Shown here: in pieces, positions 18,179 through 28,012 of the stretch
Numbering within the stretch: position 1 is the stretch's first letter
Layout: each line of letters begins with the position of its first letter
NCBI RefSeq assembly: GCF_900163865.1
Contig: NZ_FUKU01000057.1
Coordinates: forward strand, 241,806-305,805
DNA from: Sphingobacterium sp. JB170
GTDB lineage: Bacteria > Bacteroidota > Bacteroidia > Sphingobacteriales > Sphingobacteriaceae
Length of the DNA: 64,000 nt
Reading direction: 5' to 3'
Notes under the pieces: model-generated
The model's input: the letters and a program-made list of their open reading frames with translations, nothing else
The model's database searches: none
What the model was told of the DNA's origin: nothing
Made by a program: the position numbers and the translations under genes

Positions 18179-20668
18179 ATGAAAACAGAACAAAGAACAG
18201 TCTTCAACCTCCCTTATGCCGGCATCGGCAGCACTGGAAAACTGGATATCCTGTACGGCAGCGCCGGAGAGCTCTCGGCCGTGTGCAGGATTACGAACCC
18301 CGTTGCGCAGTATAGCGCCAGTGAGCAGAGCTACAGCAAGTTTCAAAATGTACTTGTCAACCTAGCCAAGATTCTCGGGGAGGGGTATATCCTTCAAAAG
18401 CAGGATATTTTTATTCGTCAGTGCTATGCGCCCCCCCTCGAGCCACAGCAAGAGTACCTGCAACAGAAATACCAAGAGCATTTCAACGCGCGCCCATACA
18501 CTAATATAGAAACCTATCTCACGATCACTAAAACCGTAAAAAAAGGACTTTTCTACACTTACGATGAAAAAGCCTGGCACGACTTTAATCGCGATATGGA
18601 CAAAGTATTTGACCTGCTAAAAGGCGCTGGCATGGACCCCCAGATCCTGCGTGAGCAACAGATCAACCACCTTGTAAAACGTATCCTATCGATGGATTTC
18701 GCCAACGCGCACATCGCGCTCGATAATATTCGCGCCCGAGACCAAGAACTGCAGATGGGAGACAAAGTGATCCGATGCCTGAGCCTAGTGAACACCGACA
18801 CGATCGACCTACCGGAGTTTACCTCCCCTTGGTCCAATAACGCCCTTTCGGGAGAAGTGACCGACTTCCCACTCGATAACATGTTCTTTCTAAGCCAGCT
18901 GCCCGCCTACCAAACGGTGATCTACAACCAACTGATCGAAATACCCAGCCAGCGGGCGACTATAGGCAAACTTCAACTGAAGCGCAAGCGCCATAGCGGG
19001 GTTCCAGATGCGGCGAACTTAACTTGCGTAGAGGATATTGACCGCCTGCTAGTAGATGTGGCGCGGGAGAATCAACTGATCGTCAGCGCTCACTTTTCAA
19101 TTATCATGTGCGCTAAAATTGAGCAGATTGATCGCATATCGAATTTTGTGGAGGCGGCACTCTTCGAGCGCGGCATCATCCCCTCGCGTAACGCCTATAA
19201 CCAGCTCGAGCTGCTGCGTTGCGCCCTTCCGGGCAACGGGCCGGAGCTTAAGCGCTACGACTGGTTTTTAACAACGGCGCCCGCCGCGCTATGCTTCTTT
19301 TATAAAGAGTCGCTCGCAAAAGATGAGCAATCGGACTTCCTTGTTCGCTTTACTGACCGTCAGGGCATCCCCGTAGCTATCGATCCGGTGGACCTTCCGA
19401 TGCGCACCAACCGGATCAATAACCGCAATAAGTTTGTCCTCGGCCCTTCGGGCTCGGGGAAAAGTTTCTTCATGAACGCTCTGGTGCAGCAGTACCTACA
19501 ATACAATATGGATGTTGTGATCGTGGACACCGGGCACTCCTATTCAGGGCTCTGCGCTTACTTTGGAGGACGCTATATCACCTACTCGGAGAAAAGCCCC
19601 ATCACGATGAATCCTTTTGCAATCAGCGAGCAGGAATACAGCCTAGAGAAAAAAGACTACCTGGTCACGCTCGTCGCCCTTCTCTGGAAAGGCGTGCAGG
19701 GAACAATCAATAACGTCGATCGCGATGTTGTCTCCCAAGTAATCAGCCAGTATTACGATATTCATTTTCTCGCTGCCCGCCATAAAAGCGAACAGATCGC
19801 GCCTCTATCCTTTAATACCTTTTACGAGTTTGCCTTGGAGAAGATCCCCCAGATTATGAGCGCCGAGCGGATACCGTTTGACATTGATGAATTTCGCTTT
19901 GTGCTAAAAAAGTTTTACCGCGGTGGGGAGTATGAAAGCATATTGAATGAAAACACCGATGCCAGCCTGTTTGAAGAAAGATTTATCGTTTTTGAAATCG
20001 ACTCGATAAAAAACCACGCCATTTTGTTTCCTATTGTCACTTTGGTGATTATGGATGTTTTCATCAGTAAGGCCCAGCTCCGTAAGGCGCACCGCAAAGC
20101 ACTGATCCTGGAAGAAGCTTGGAAAGCACTGGCCTCCCCACTGATGGCCGAGCAGATACTATACCTGTATAAAACGGTGCGTAAATTCTGGGGCGAGGCG
20201 ATCGTGGTGACCCAGGAGCTGCACGATATCATAGACAACCCGGTTGTAAAAGGCGCTATTCTTAGCAACTCCGATACGGTATGCCTGCTCGATCAGAGTA
20301 AGTTCATCGACAACTACAGCGAGGTAGCGCGCCTGCTGTCGATCTCCCCGAGTGAGCAAAAGAAAATATTCACTATCGGCAATCTCGATAATAAGCACGA
20401 TAGAGGCCGCTTCAAGGAAGTGTACATCCGCCGGGGTGCTATCGGCGAGGTCTACGGCGTAGAAGTGAGCATCAGTCAATATTTTGCATTTACGACAGAA
20501 AAACCTGAAAAAAGAGCCGTGGAGCGCTATGCGCGCCGCTACGGCAACTACCAGCAGGCGCTCGAGGCGATAACGGCTGATCTGAGCGCTTCGGGCCTCT
20601 CGCTCGAAGACTTCGTGCACAAGGTAAATAGCGAGGCCGAGCAGGCCGCAGAACAACTAACGCCATGA
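18179..20668 (+). CDS. traG: TraG, VirB4-type conjugation ATPase
   Basis: The protein of 829 residues has an N-terminal interaction domain and a C-terminal ATPase. Walker A is VLGPSGSGKSFF (near 421-429) and Walker B is KALILEEAWKAL (near 640-646). It powers pilus assembly and DNA transfer as the VirB4 homologue of the Bacteroidetes tra system. ATG 18179 is 28 bp downstream of traF. Its TGA stop overlaps the ATG of the next gene by 4 bp. Confidence 0.93.
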   Translation: MKTEQRTVFNLPYAGIGSTGKLDILYGSAGELSAVCRITNPVAQYSASEQSYSKFQNVLVNLAKILGEGYILQKQDIFIRQCYAPPLEPQQEYLQQKYQEHFNARPYTNIETYLTITKTVKKGLFYTYDEKAWHDFNRDMDKVFDLLKGAGMDPQILREQQINHLVKRILSMDFANAHIALDNIRARDQELQMGDKVIRCLSLVNTDTIDLPEFTSPWSNNALSGEVTDFPLDNMFFLSQLPAYQTVIYNQLIEIPSQRATIGKLQLKRKRHSGVPDAANLTCVEDIDRLLVDVARENQLIVSAHFSIIMCAKIEQIDRISNFVEAALFERGIIPSRNAYNQLELLRCALPGNGPELKRYDWFLTTAPAALCFFYKESLAKDEQSDFLVRFTDRQGIPVAIDPVDLPMRTNRINNRNKFVLGPSGSGKSFFMNALVQQYLQYNMDVVIVDTGHSYSGLCAYFGGRYITYSEKSPITMNPFAISEQEYSLEKKDYLVTLVALLWKGVQGTINNVDRDVVSQVISQYYDIHFLAARHKSEQIAPLSFNTFYEFALEKIPQIMSAERIPFDIDEFRFVLKKFYRGGEYESILNENTDASLFEERFIVFEIDSIKNHAILFPIVTLVIMDVFISKAQLRKAHRKALILEEAWKALASPLMAEQILYLYKTVRKFWGEAIVVTQELHDIIDNPVVKGAILSNSDTVCLLDQSKFIDNYSEVARLLSISPSEQKKIFTIGNLDNKHDRGRFKEVYIRRGAIGEVYGVEVSISQYFAFTTEKPEKRAVERYARRYGNYQQALEAITADLSASGLSLEDFVHKVNSEAEQAAEQLTP

Positions 20669-21327
20669 AGACGATCACCGCGCTCGCCCTGCTTTTGTTG
20701 TGGGGCAGCCCCTCTGAAGGTCAGATATACATCGATCCGGCCGTTGCAGCCGCAACTACAGCGCACGCGGGCGTAATGAATCGCCAGCTAAATAATGTAA
20801 ACGATAAGCTCACATTGATTCAGCGTGGACAGCTCGCCGTCACCGGGCAGCTTGTTATTATTAACGATCTGCAATCCAAAATCTATAAAGGTCTGAGCGA
20901 AGTATCAGGCGCAGTACGCTCGCTGCTATCGGTCAAAGAGATTGCCCAGATCACCCTTGATATCTCCAAGAACGTCACCAAAGCCATGGAACTTGCCAAG
21001 AGCAACCCTGCGCTGCTGCTTTTTGCCGAGGCGGGTGCCCGCGAGTTTAAAACCAGGGCTACAGCGTTGGCCTCGGAGGTAAGCGGTATGGCCCTGAAGG
21101 GTGGCAAGCAAAATCTGATGGACGCCGGAGAACGCGCAAAGATGCTCGGCCGCATCCATCAGGAGCTCACCATCCTGCGCGGAGTGAGCTACGGAATGCA
21201 CCGCAGCATGTTTTGGGCACAGCAGCGCGGCATCCTTAACTCTCTTAACCCCTACTCAGGGTTCGTCAATATCGATAAAAAGATTGCCGATGATGTTATC
21301 CGAAACTCCAAATTTTTAAACCCCTAA
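20665..21327 (+). CDS. Secreted tra-cluster protein, paralogue 1
   Basis: The protein of 220 residues has a signal peptide (MKTITALALLLLWGSPSEGQ) and a helical mature part. Its C-terminus (SMFWAQQRGILNSLNPYSGF, then NIDKKIADDVIRNSKFLNP) closely resembles the end of the protein at 22026, and the middle (NPALLLFAEAGAREFKTRATALA) matches it too. It occupies the TraH/TraI position (DUF4141 in CTnDOT), between the VirB4 ATPase and TraJ, and may be a periplasmic VirB5-like component. That role is inference. It is coupled to traG by ATGA. Confidence 0.7.
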   Translation: MKTITALALLLLWGSPSEGQIYIDPAVAAATTAHAGVMNRQLNNVNDKLTLIQRGQLAVTGQLVIINDLQSKIYKGLSEVSGAVRSLLSVKEIAQITLDISKNVTKAMELAKSNPALLLFAEAGAREFKTRATALASEVSGMALKGGKQNLMDAGERAKMLGRIHQELTILRGVSYGMHRSMFWAQQRGILNSLNPYSGFVNIDKKIADDVIRNSKFLNP

Positions 21328-21338
21328 AAAACGTAACG

Positions 21339-22004
21339 ATGAAAACGACACTTAACTACACGCTTACGATTCTTTGCCTGCTGCTCGTCAGCCACACGCT
21401 TCACGCGCAACTTAACGTAGAACTGCTTCATCAGCTCGTGCAGCATAGTAAAGATGAAAACTCGCGCCAGAACACCGCGCGCAATAAACAGGCGTTAACC
21501 ACGGCTAATGAAAAAGTAAATATGGATAAAACCGGGGAACTCAAAGAAGGCTATGCAGCCCTGCAATCCCGGTTTAACACCTTGGGCGAAGTAATGCAGG
21601 TACTGTCTCTCGGTATCGAGGCGGCGCCCGTAGTACGAAGCATTACGCATACCCAGCAGCAGCTGATTACGCTTGCAAGTGACAAACCATTTCTGTTGCC
21701 CGTAGCGCTAGTCGGTCAGCGAGAGATCGGACGCAAAGCAACAAGGCTTGCGCGCTATTTGACCGGGATATTTATCACCATGGAAGATATAAACCAAATG
21801 AAGCAAAGCGACCGACGCATGCTCTACAGCTACGCACTAGAAGAGCTACGCGCACTCTCGGGTATCTCGAGCAGCCTGGTGCGCTCCATGTATGCCGCGG
21901 CGGAGGCGAAAAGCCGAGGAGCGGTGCCTGCTTTTAGTGATTTCATTAATCAAGACACGCCCATCGCTCAGGAAATTCTTGAAGGCCTAAAAGAGCTCGA
22001 ATAA
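21339..22004 (+). CDS. Secreted tra-cluster protein, paralogue 2 (diverged)
   Basis: The protein of 221 residues has a signal peptide ending in SHTLHAQ and a helical mature part. It follows the same plan as its neighbours: a polar N-terminal half, a DKPFLLPVALVGQREIGRKA segment like the LLLFAE block, then RALSGISSSLVRSMYAAAEA and a terminal FSDFINQDTPIAQEILEGLK. Similarity is clear in position and pattern but weaker in residues. It lies 11 bp after paralogue 1. The function is unknown; a periplasmic transfer component is likely. Confidence 0.65.
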   Translation: MKTTLNYTLTILCLLLVSHTLHAQLNVELLHQLVQHSKDENSRQNTARNKQALTTANEKVNMDKTGELKEGYAALQSRFNTLGEVMQVLSLGIEAAPVVRSITHTQQQLITLASDKPFLLPVALVGQREIGRKATRLARYLTGIFITMEDINQMKQSDRRMLYSYALEELRALSGISSSLVRSMYAAAEAKSRGAVPAFSDFINQDTPIAQEILEGLKELE

Positions 22005-22025
22005 TCATCTATAACCTGTCTCCAA

Positions 22026-22748
22026 ATGAGTCTAAAAAAATACGCCATAAACCTAGCACGCGAGCACAAGATAAGTAAGCTTTTGATGTTCCTGTTTGCC
22101 GGCTCCCTGCACGTAACATGCTGCCTTGGCCAAAGCTACATAACGGTCATCATTGATGCGAAGCACCTTGCTATTGTCAACGAAAACGGCGCTGTGCGCT
22201 TAGCTTCAGAAATGAGCCATAACAGCATGCTGGGAAAAATTCAAACAAACATCGATGATATCAACCTAAACCTCTTTTCGATGAGCTTGGTGCAGCGCAT
22301 GATTTATTCGGGGCTGGCAGATGTTAATTCGATTCAAAAGACAGGGCGCTCGGTCATGCATGTCAGCCGCCTGCTGCAAGAGATCACTAGCGAGAGCGCC
22401 GCTATGTTCGCCATGGCAAAGGATGCGCCGTGGTTGCTACTATTTGCCGAGAACACCGCCCGCCAGCTCAAAGATCGTGGCCTAGCGCTCGCCTGGGAAG
22501 TATCGAACTTCGTGCTAAAAGAAGGTGCTAACGTGCTGATGAATTATGCTAAGCGCGATCAGCTGTTGCGCAAGATTATTCTAGAACTTAAAGTCATTCG
22601 GGCGCTACTTTACTCTATGCAGCGATCGATGTTTTACGCCAAGATTAACGGCATATTCTATTCGGCAAATCCATACAAGGATTTCATTAACCGCGATAAA
22701 CGATTAGCCGAAGATATCATCCGAAACAGCAAATTACTAACACCTTAG
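22026..22748 (+). CDS. Secreted tra-cluster protein, paralogue 3
   Basis: The protein of 240 residues has an unusual basic N-terminal extension (MSLKKYAINLAREHKISKLL) before a hydrophobic signal (MFLFAGSLHVTCCLGQ). The mature part aligns with paralogue 1 almost end to end: WLLLFAENTARQLKDRGLAL, SMQRSMFYAKINGIFYSANP and RLAEDIIRNSKLLTP. It is 21 bp after paralogue 2 and probably arose by tandem duplication. Family and exact role are not known to me. Confidence 0.68.
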   Translation: MSLKKYAINLAREHKISKLLMFLFAGSLHVTCCLGQSYITVIIDAKHLAIVNENGAVRLASEMSHNSMLGKIQTNIDDINLNLFSMSLVQRMIYSGLADVNSIQKTGRSVMHVSRLLQEITSESAAMFAMAKDAPWLLLFAENTARQLKDRGLALAWEVSNFVLKEGANVLMNYAKRDQLLRKIILELKVIRALLYSMQRSMFYAKINGIFYSANPYKDFINRDKRLAEDIIRNSKLLTP

Positions 22749-22793
22749 CACATGCGATACACTTCCTCTTTTACAACCTATTAAATCCATACG

Positions 22794-23597
22794 ATGATGA
22801 CACATTCCATTTTCGCCAGAATGCTGGTGGCACTACCGGCACTCCTATTCACCTGTTACACCGCGAGCAGCCAAAAAATAAAACGACAAACCGATAAACA
22901 TATCGTACACCAGCAGGAGCGCATGGTGCACAAAAGCTGGAACCGCAAGAATTTCACACCTACCAAAGGATTTCTAGGTCTAAATTACCAGTACTGGCTT
23001 ACCTGGGCATGGCATCCTAATTACCCCAAAACAGACCGTCGCCCGCTAAGTGCGAATGGGCCGCAGACCCTGCGCATGGGTATGGTGCTGGCGATGCAAA
23101 ACACGGAGGCGGCCTATAAGTTGCAATCCGACACGATCCGCGAGACGGCCGTATCGGAAGCTGCCGCACAGTCCGGGCTTTTATCGAGTGCCGACCCGCT
23201 ATGGACACTGTATTATAAACAAGAATTCGAGGGCCTACTAGACTCAGCAGAAAGCGATCACTTAGAAGGCTTGTCGGACGAGCTCAAAACATATCTGAGA
23301 AATGCAGGATCAATACAGCGGTACAACGACGAATGTACCGAGCTAAAAGAACGCTTATTGGGGGCTAGGAGTGCCAATATGGACCGGGGGAGTCGGATTC
23401 TCAGTTATTACCACATGTTAAAAGATTATCGAAAATTAAAAGCGAGATGGAACGCAGGAGTGCTCGTATCTAAACAGTACTTAAAAATAATGGAAAACAA
23501 CCCCGATCAAAAGAATGATCGTCATTCCCCTCCTGTGTTATCTGTCCCCAAGACTGATATAGAAATAGCCGAAGATATCCTTAAAAAAGTTCATTAA
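22794..23597 (+). CDS. Secreted tra-cluster protein (function unknown)
   Basis: The protein of 267 residues has a signal peptide (ALLFTCYTASSQ) and a basic, aromatic segment (NYQYWLTWAWHPNYPKTDRR), followed by helices. It ends IEIAEDILKKVH, faintly like the ends of the three paralogues before it. It lies just upstream of traJ, a slot often occupied by DUF5045-like or TraH-like proteins in such clusters. I cannot assign the family with confidence. Confidence 0.6.
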   Translation: MMTHSIFARMLVALPALLFTCYTASSQKIKRQTDKHIVHQQERMVHKSWNRKNFTPTKGFLGLNYQYWLTWAWHPNYPKTDRRPLSANGPQTLRMGMVLAMQNTEAAYKLQSDTIRETAVSEAAAQSGLLSSADPLWTLYYKQEFEGLLDSAESDHLEGLSDELKTYLRNAGSIQRYNDECTELKERLLGARSANMDRGSRILSYYHMLKDYRKLKARWNAGVLVSKQYLKIMENNPDQKNDRHSPPVLSVPKTDIEIAEDILKKVH

Positions 23598-23608
23598 CCC
23601 TTACCACG

Positions 23609-24751
23609 ATGAATAATATCTGTTTAATAAATTTTGCCTTTAACAACCTACTTCAAATCACACGCGTTGAGGTCCCCAACTCGTTTAAAGAAACGTTTAA
23701 TTTCTTGCAAGGAAACGGTGTTTACGAAGACGGCGCATTTCATTTTTTTAAAGGGCTCAAAGATTCGGTATGGACGCATTACGATGCATTCATCGGCGAC
23801 GCGCAGGCATTATCGGCGATTTTCATGCTAATCTACTTCGCCATCAAAGCTTACGAAATGATGGCTGGGGATAAGAAGCTCGAGATCATGCCGCTGTTAA
23901 GACCATTTGGTCTCGTGATGATTATCATCTGGTGGAGTCCTTTTACAAGGATGATCACCGTTCCTACTGACATCATCGCTGCGAAAACGGAAGCTTCGTT
24001 CGCTGAAGAACAGGAAATAGTTAACAATTTACGACTGCAGCGTGCGCAGCTCATGGTTCAGGTTGCGAACCAGCTTACCACCGTACAGGCACAAACCGAG
24101 ATTGCCGCCAAAGAAGCCGATACTTGGTACGGCCAGGCCTGGGACGCGGTGACTTCCACGGTCAAAGACGGTTTCACCGAAGTCTGGAACCCAATCGTCG
24201 AGCTACGTAACCGTATGCAGGTAGGCGTACAGCTGCTCGCAACCAACATCCTGGAGACGATCGCGGTATGGGTACTTCGGATCTGCGCATACATAGTATT
24301 TATGATTCAGATTATCTACTCCACCATTCTGATCATCCTCGGGCCATTCTCGGTTGCCGCGAGCATCCTGCCGATATTCCGCGATTCGTTTAGTACCTGG
24401 ATATCACGCTTTATCAGCGTAAACCTTTACTCGGGCATTGCTTTTCTAGTCATGCAGATTGGAGCCCTTTTCCAGCAGTACGCCATGCAGGCCGAGATCA
24501 CCCGCTACCAGGAGCTGGTGGGCAAGGACGGGGCGAACCTCGAGAAGCTCGGCCATTTTGCCAGCAATGGCCTGCTGAGCTTTGGAACGGTGATCGTCGC
24601 TTTTTTAATTAGCGGGCTATGTATGCTTACTGTTCCGAGCATCTCCACGTGGATCATTTCCACTTCGGGCGTCGGCTCTGCCACAAGCACTTTAGGTCGA
24701 GGTGCCTCTAGCGTTAGCCGAAACGTGCGGCGCATGATTTCGAAATTTTAA
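23609..24751 (+). CDS. traJ: TraJ, VirB6-like conjugal transfer membrane protein
   Basis: The protein of 380 residues has several membrane segments: ALSAIFMLIYFAIKAYEMM, FGLVMIIIWWSPF, VWVLRICAYIVFMIQIIYST with ILIILGPFSVAAS, IAFLVMQIGALF and GTVIVAFLISGLCML. A long helical loop lies between 120 and 200. This matches TraJ of Bacteroidetes conjugative transposons, the VirB6-like inner-membrane channel protein. It starts 11 bp after the previous gene and is followed 18 bp later by traK. Confidence 0.88.
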   Translation: MNNICLINFAFNNLLQITRVEVPNSFKETFNFLQGNGVYEDGAFHFFKGLKDSVWTHYDAFIGDAQALSAIFMLIYFAIKAYEMMAGDKKLEIMPLLRPFGLVMIIIWWSPFTRMITVPTDIIAAKTEASFAEEQEIVNNLRLQRAQLMVQVANQLTTVQAQTEIAAKEADTWYGQAWDAVTSTVKDGFTEVWNPIVELRNRMQVGVQLLATNILETIAVWVLRICAYIVFMIQIIYSTILIILGPFSVAASILPIFRDSFSTWISRFISVNLYSGIAFLVMQIGALFQQYAMQAEITRYQELVGKDGANLEKLGHFASNGLLSFGTVIVAFLISGLCMLTVPSISTWIISTSGVGSATSTLGRGASSVSRNVRRMISKF

Positions 24752-24769
24752 CTTTTAAACCGATTTATT

Positions 24770-25390
24770 ATGATCATAAAAAACATTGAGGCTAAGGTGC
24801 GCCTAGCCACCTACGTTTCTGCCGGTGCTTTTATTCTGGCGCTACTGATCGTCGCTATGACCCTCTATTTCACTTCCAGGGAACTTCAAAAAGCACAGCG
24901 CTCAGTCTACATCATCGGCAGCTCAGGAATACCCGTCGCTGCCAAAAGGAGTAGCATGGAGCTAAACCGACCGGCGGAATACAGAGCGCATATCGCGCAA
25001 TTCCATTCCTATTTTTTCACCCTCGCCCCGGACGAAAAATTTATCGAATCGCAAATGGATAAAGCGATGTACCTGATCGACGAATCGGGCGCCCTGCAGT
25101 ATAATAACCTGCGTGAGAAAGGATTTTTTAATTCCGTTCTCTCTTCTAGCTCAGTGCTCACTTTGCAGACTGACTCGATAGTCTTAGACGAAAAGAAGCA
25201 CTATTTCCGCTTTTACGGCAAGCAGACCATCGATCGCCGCAGCTCTACACTGGTCCGTTCCCTGGTTACCGAAGGCTACCTGCGCGACCTTGAGCTACGT
25301 ACAGAAAACAACGCACACGGCGTGCTGATAACGCGCTGGAAAACCCTTGAAAATAACGACTTAAGCCATGTTCAAAAAAATAATTTCTAA
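24770..25390 (+). CDS. traK: TraK, VirB8-like conjugal transfer protein
   Basis: The protein of 206 residues has one N-terminal membrane anchor (TYVSAGAFILALLIVAMTLYF) and a periplasmic domain with EYRAHIAQFHSYFFTLAPDE, a pattern typical of TraK. It is the VirB8-like scaffold of the transfer channel. It overlaps the following small gene by 23 bp. Confidence 0.9.
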   Translation: MIIKNIEAKVRLATYVSAGAFILALLIVAMTLYFTSRELQKAQRSVYIIGSSGIPVAAKRSSMELNRPAEYRAHIAQFHSYFFTLAPDEKFIESQMDKAMYLIDESGALQYNNLREKGFFNSVLSSSSVLTLQTDSIVLDEKKHYFRFYGKQTIDRRSSTLVRSLVTEGYLRDLELRTENNAHGVLITRWKTLENNDLSHVQKNNF

Positions 25391-25823
25391 TTCCCCCACT
25401 CCAAAGCGCTTCCAGAAGCTCGACGCGCAAAACACCAAAATTCGGCAGCGGCCGAAAACTGGATCTTTTCTACAAAGCCGTCCGCTGGTAAGTTTGATCC
25501 TAATGTTAGCCGCGATACTAGGCTCCCTAGTCTACCTGATCGCTAACCGCCCGAGCGTCAGCGCTGTGCACCATGAACTTCACGCCCCGAGCGAAACGCT
25601 CGCCGGCCCGCTATCGAGCGGGATAACAGGCATTATTTCTTCGGCCTCGGCCCTTGGTGACATCGTAAAACTACAGGCGGAGTTGGAAGTTTTTCTAGCC
25701 AAAGATTCCCTCACGTCCCAGGATAGCATCGCGATGGAGCACGCCTTAGACCACATCAATGAGCTCGAAAATAAACTCGCGTCGGACCAGCGGTCTGCTG
25801 CGCACCACGATTCTATTAACTAA
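25368..25823 (+). CDS. traL: TraL-like small membrane protein
   Basis: The protein of 151 residues has a basic N-terminus, one membrane segment (LVSLILMLAAILGSLVYLIA, about 44-63) and a polar periplasmic tail ending in acidic helices. It lies between traK and traM and overlaps traK by 23 bp. The TraL name rests on position, topology and size; sequence conservation in this family is low. Confidence 0.65.
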   Translation: MFKKIISNSPTPKRFQKLDAQNTKIRQRPKTGSFLQSRPLVSLILMLAAILGSLVYLIANRPSVSAVHHELHAPSETLAGPLSSGITGIISSASALGDIVKLQAELEVFLAKDSLTSQDSIAMEHALDHINELENKLASDQRSAAHHDSIN

Positions 25824-25834
25824 AAGCGAACATC

Positions 25835-27031
25835 ATGAATACACAAGCTAAAAAAATATTATACGCTATCCCCCTTATCGCGCTTCCGTTTTTGTTGCTG
25901 ATCTTTTACGCAATTAGCTCCGGATTTAAAAGTAGTAGCGAAACGCCCACTCAAAGTAAAATAGCAGACTCCTTACAAGGTAGCCTCGCGGATGTATCCG
26001 AAAAAATAAAAAGTCAGCCACTCGCCTCAAAGCTTGCCGCCTACAAGCAGAGCTATCGAAGCGGGGACGGCTATACGGCTATTGGTAAACTTAAAGATGA
26101 CAAAGTAGAAACTTACCATTTTGATACCCCGTACTCGAAAAGCGATCAACATAAGCTCGACTCCATCGCCCAAGCACTTAAATCCGGCTACCAACCCGCC
26201 GCAACTACGGATGAAGGTGATCAGCTAGGTCCGGAGCAAAACGGGCACGAAGACCTTGTTATGCAACAGGCGCTTGCCGCCATTGGCAGTGCTAGCCCGC
26301 CCGCTAGGAAAGATAGCAGCGTTCAAAAACGAGAGTCCGTGCCCGATCCTATGGAGCTATTTCGGCAGCAGATGGCCTACGCAGACAGCATGGCAAAAGC
26401 GAATGATCCGGACTACCAGGCGCAGCTCGCGCTGCAGAAAAAGGCCCAGGCCGAACAAGAAGCCAGTGAATCCATCCTTGTCGCGAAAAAATACGAACCC
26501 GCCGCGGCCACTTTTAACACGGTAACACCGGAGCACAAGCAACTGCCAATACAGGCCATCATCGATGAGAATATGACGGGCGTCGCCGGCTCTAGGCTGC
26601 GCATTCGCCTGCTGGACGATATACTTATTGGCGTGCACCACATCAAAAAAGGCACCTATCTGTATGCAAATATTAGCGGCTTTTCTGGCCAGCGGGTGCT
26701 GCTATCGATAAGCTCAGCGATGCAGAAAGGCACCATACTGCCGGTCCATCTTGAGCTCTATGATAACGATGGCGCTCGAGGATTATACGTACCAGCTTCC
26801 GCCTTTCGAGAGTTTAGCCGAGAGCTGGGCGCGAGCGGCGCACAAGGAATTACCCTGCAGCAACAAGCCGAAAATAATTCGCAGCTCGTGATGAGTCTCG
26901 TGCAGCGCATGTTCCAGTCCACTACCTCGGCAGTATCAAAGCAAATCCGCAAGAACAAAGTGAAGCTAAAATACAACAGCTTAGTGTACCTGATTGACCC
27001 CTCGGAGCTAAAAGAGAAGGCTTCAAACTAA
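25835..27031 (+). CDS. traM: TraM, VirB10-like conjugal transfer protein
   Basis: The protein of 398 residues has an N-terminal membrane anchor (IPLIALPFLLLIFYAISSGF), a long polar linker rich in Ala, Gln and Lys, and a conserved C-terminal domain (VAGSRLRIRLLDDILIGVHHI, KKGTYLYANISGFSGQRV, LYVPASAFREFSRELGASG) typical of Bacteroidetes TraM. It is the VirB10-like protein that links inner and outer membrane. It lies 11 bp after traL and 30 bp before traN. Confidence 0.92.
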   Translation: MNTQAKKILYAIPLIALPFLLLIFYAISSGFKSSSETPTQSKIADSLQGSLADVSEKIKSQPLASKLAAYKQSYRSGDGYTAIGKLKDDKVETYHFDTPYSKSDQHKLDSIAQALKSGYQPAATTDEGDQLGPEQNGHEDLVMQQALAAIGSASPPARKDSSVQKRESVPDPMELFRQQMAYADSMAKANDPDYQAQLALQKKAQAEQEASESILVAKKYEPAAATFNTVTPEHKQLPIQAIIDENMTGVAGSRLRIRLLDDILIGVHHIKKGTYLYANISGFSGQRVLLSISSAMQKGTILPVHLELYDNDGARGLYVPASAFREFSRELGASGAQGITLQQQAENNSQLVMSLVQRMFQSTTSAVSKQIRKNKVKLKYNSLVYLIDPSELKEKASN

Positions 27032-27061
27032 ATTATTAACCTGTTAATACTCATAATCCGT

Positions 27062-27919
27062 ATGAAATCATATTCGTATTTACTTAGCCTGCTTGCCCTG
27101 GTGCTACCGGTAGCGATTAAAGCGCAGCGCCTCGCAACGTCCAAATTAAACCAACTTCCTCAAGTTGTAATCACCCCAGAAAAAACGCTTCATATTATCT
27201 CTCCCGAGCCCATTCAGTACGTCGATATTGCCTCGAGCCGCATCCGTGCCGATTTGCCGCTCGAAAATATCGTGCGCTTAAAACTAGCCGTCGATTCGGC
27301 GGACGCTGAACCCGGGCACTCCCCATTCGGCGAGCTTGGACCGATCAGCATTGTGGGCGATAATTTTATCGCTCAGTATAACCTGCAGCAAGGATCGGAG
27401 CGCGATGAGGCGACAGCCCCTACACGCATAAATATTCTACCTCGTGATATGGCACCGCTTGATATCGCTGGCATCAGCCTTTCTCAAAGCCAGATGAAAC
27501 AAAAAGCGCTCGAAATCATTAGCCGCAACAAGCCGGCTAAAGCGGTGCGTAAGAACGCTAGTGCAGGAATAACGATGCGCCTGAACGGTATTTACAGCAT
27601 CACCGATTATATCTTCCTCGATCTAAGCTTCACCAACCGAACTACGCTAAAATATGATCCGGACGAGCTACGCTTTTTTATTCAGGACAAAAAGATCACC
27701 AAAGCAACCAATGTGCAGACAATTGAACTCGAGCCGCTCTTTGCGCTGCATCCGCTTAGCGCATTTTCGCGCAGCTACCGAAATATCTACGTGCTGAAAA
27801 AAGTAAGCTTCCCGGGCAGTAAGGTGCTAAAAATTAGTCTTACCGAACGGCAGATTTCGGGCAGAGCACTCGAACTTAAGGTAAAATACAAGAACCTATT
27901 AGGCGCTGATTCGCTCTAG
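27062..27919 (+). CDS. traN: TraN, VirB9-like conjugal transfer protein (DUF4138)
   Basis: The protein of 285 residues has a signal peptide (LALVLPVAIKAQR) and a beta-rich domain. ISPEPIQYVDIASSRIRADL lies near the N-terminus, and YIFLDLSFTNRTTLKYDPDE and FSRSYRNIYVLKKVSFPG are typical of TraN (DUF4138). It is the outer-membrane-side core component partnering TraM. The next gene starts 93 bp later, after the last of the compactly spaced transfer-channel genes. Confidence 0.9.
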   Translation: MKSYSYLLSLLALVLPVAIKAQRLATSKLNQLPQVVITPEKTLHIISPEPIQYVDIASSRIRADLPLENIVRLKLAVDSADAEPGHSPFGELGPISIVGDNFIAQYNLQQGSERDEATAPTRINILPRDMAPLDIAGISLSQSQMKQKALEIISRNKPAKAVRKNASAGITMRLNGIYSITDYIFLDLSFTNRTTLKYDPDELRFFIQDKKITKATNVQTIELEPLFALHPLSAFSRSYRNIYVLKKVSFPGSKVLKISLTERQISGRALELKVKYKNLLGADSL

Positions 27920-28012
27920 GGATTATCCGCAAATAAAATCACGCGGCTGCCGCGCGCTGGCAGTATAAAACGCTGGTCGCGGCAAATCACCGACACCTTA
28001 AAACACAGACCC

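Noticed and set aside
20159..20656. A 165-codon minus-strand frame inside traG
   Set aside because: It is a shadow of the conserved traG frame in GC-richer DNA and has no recognisable content.
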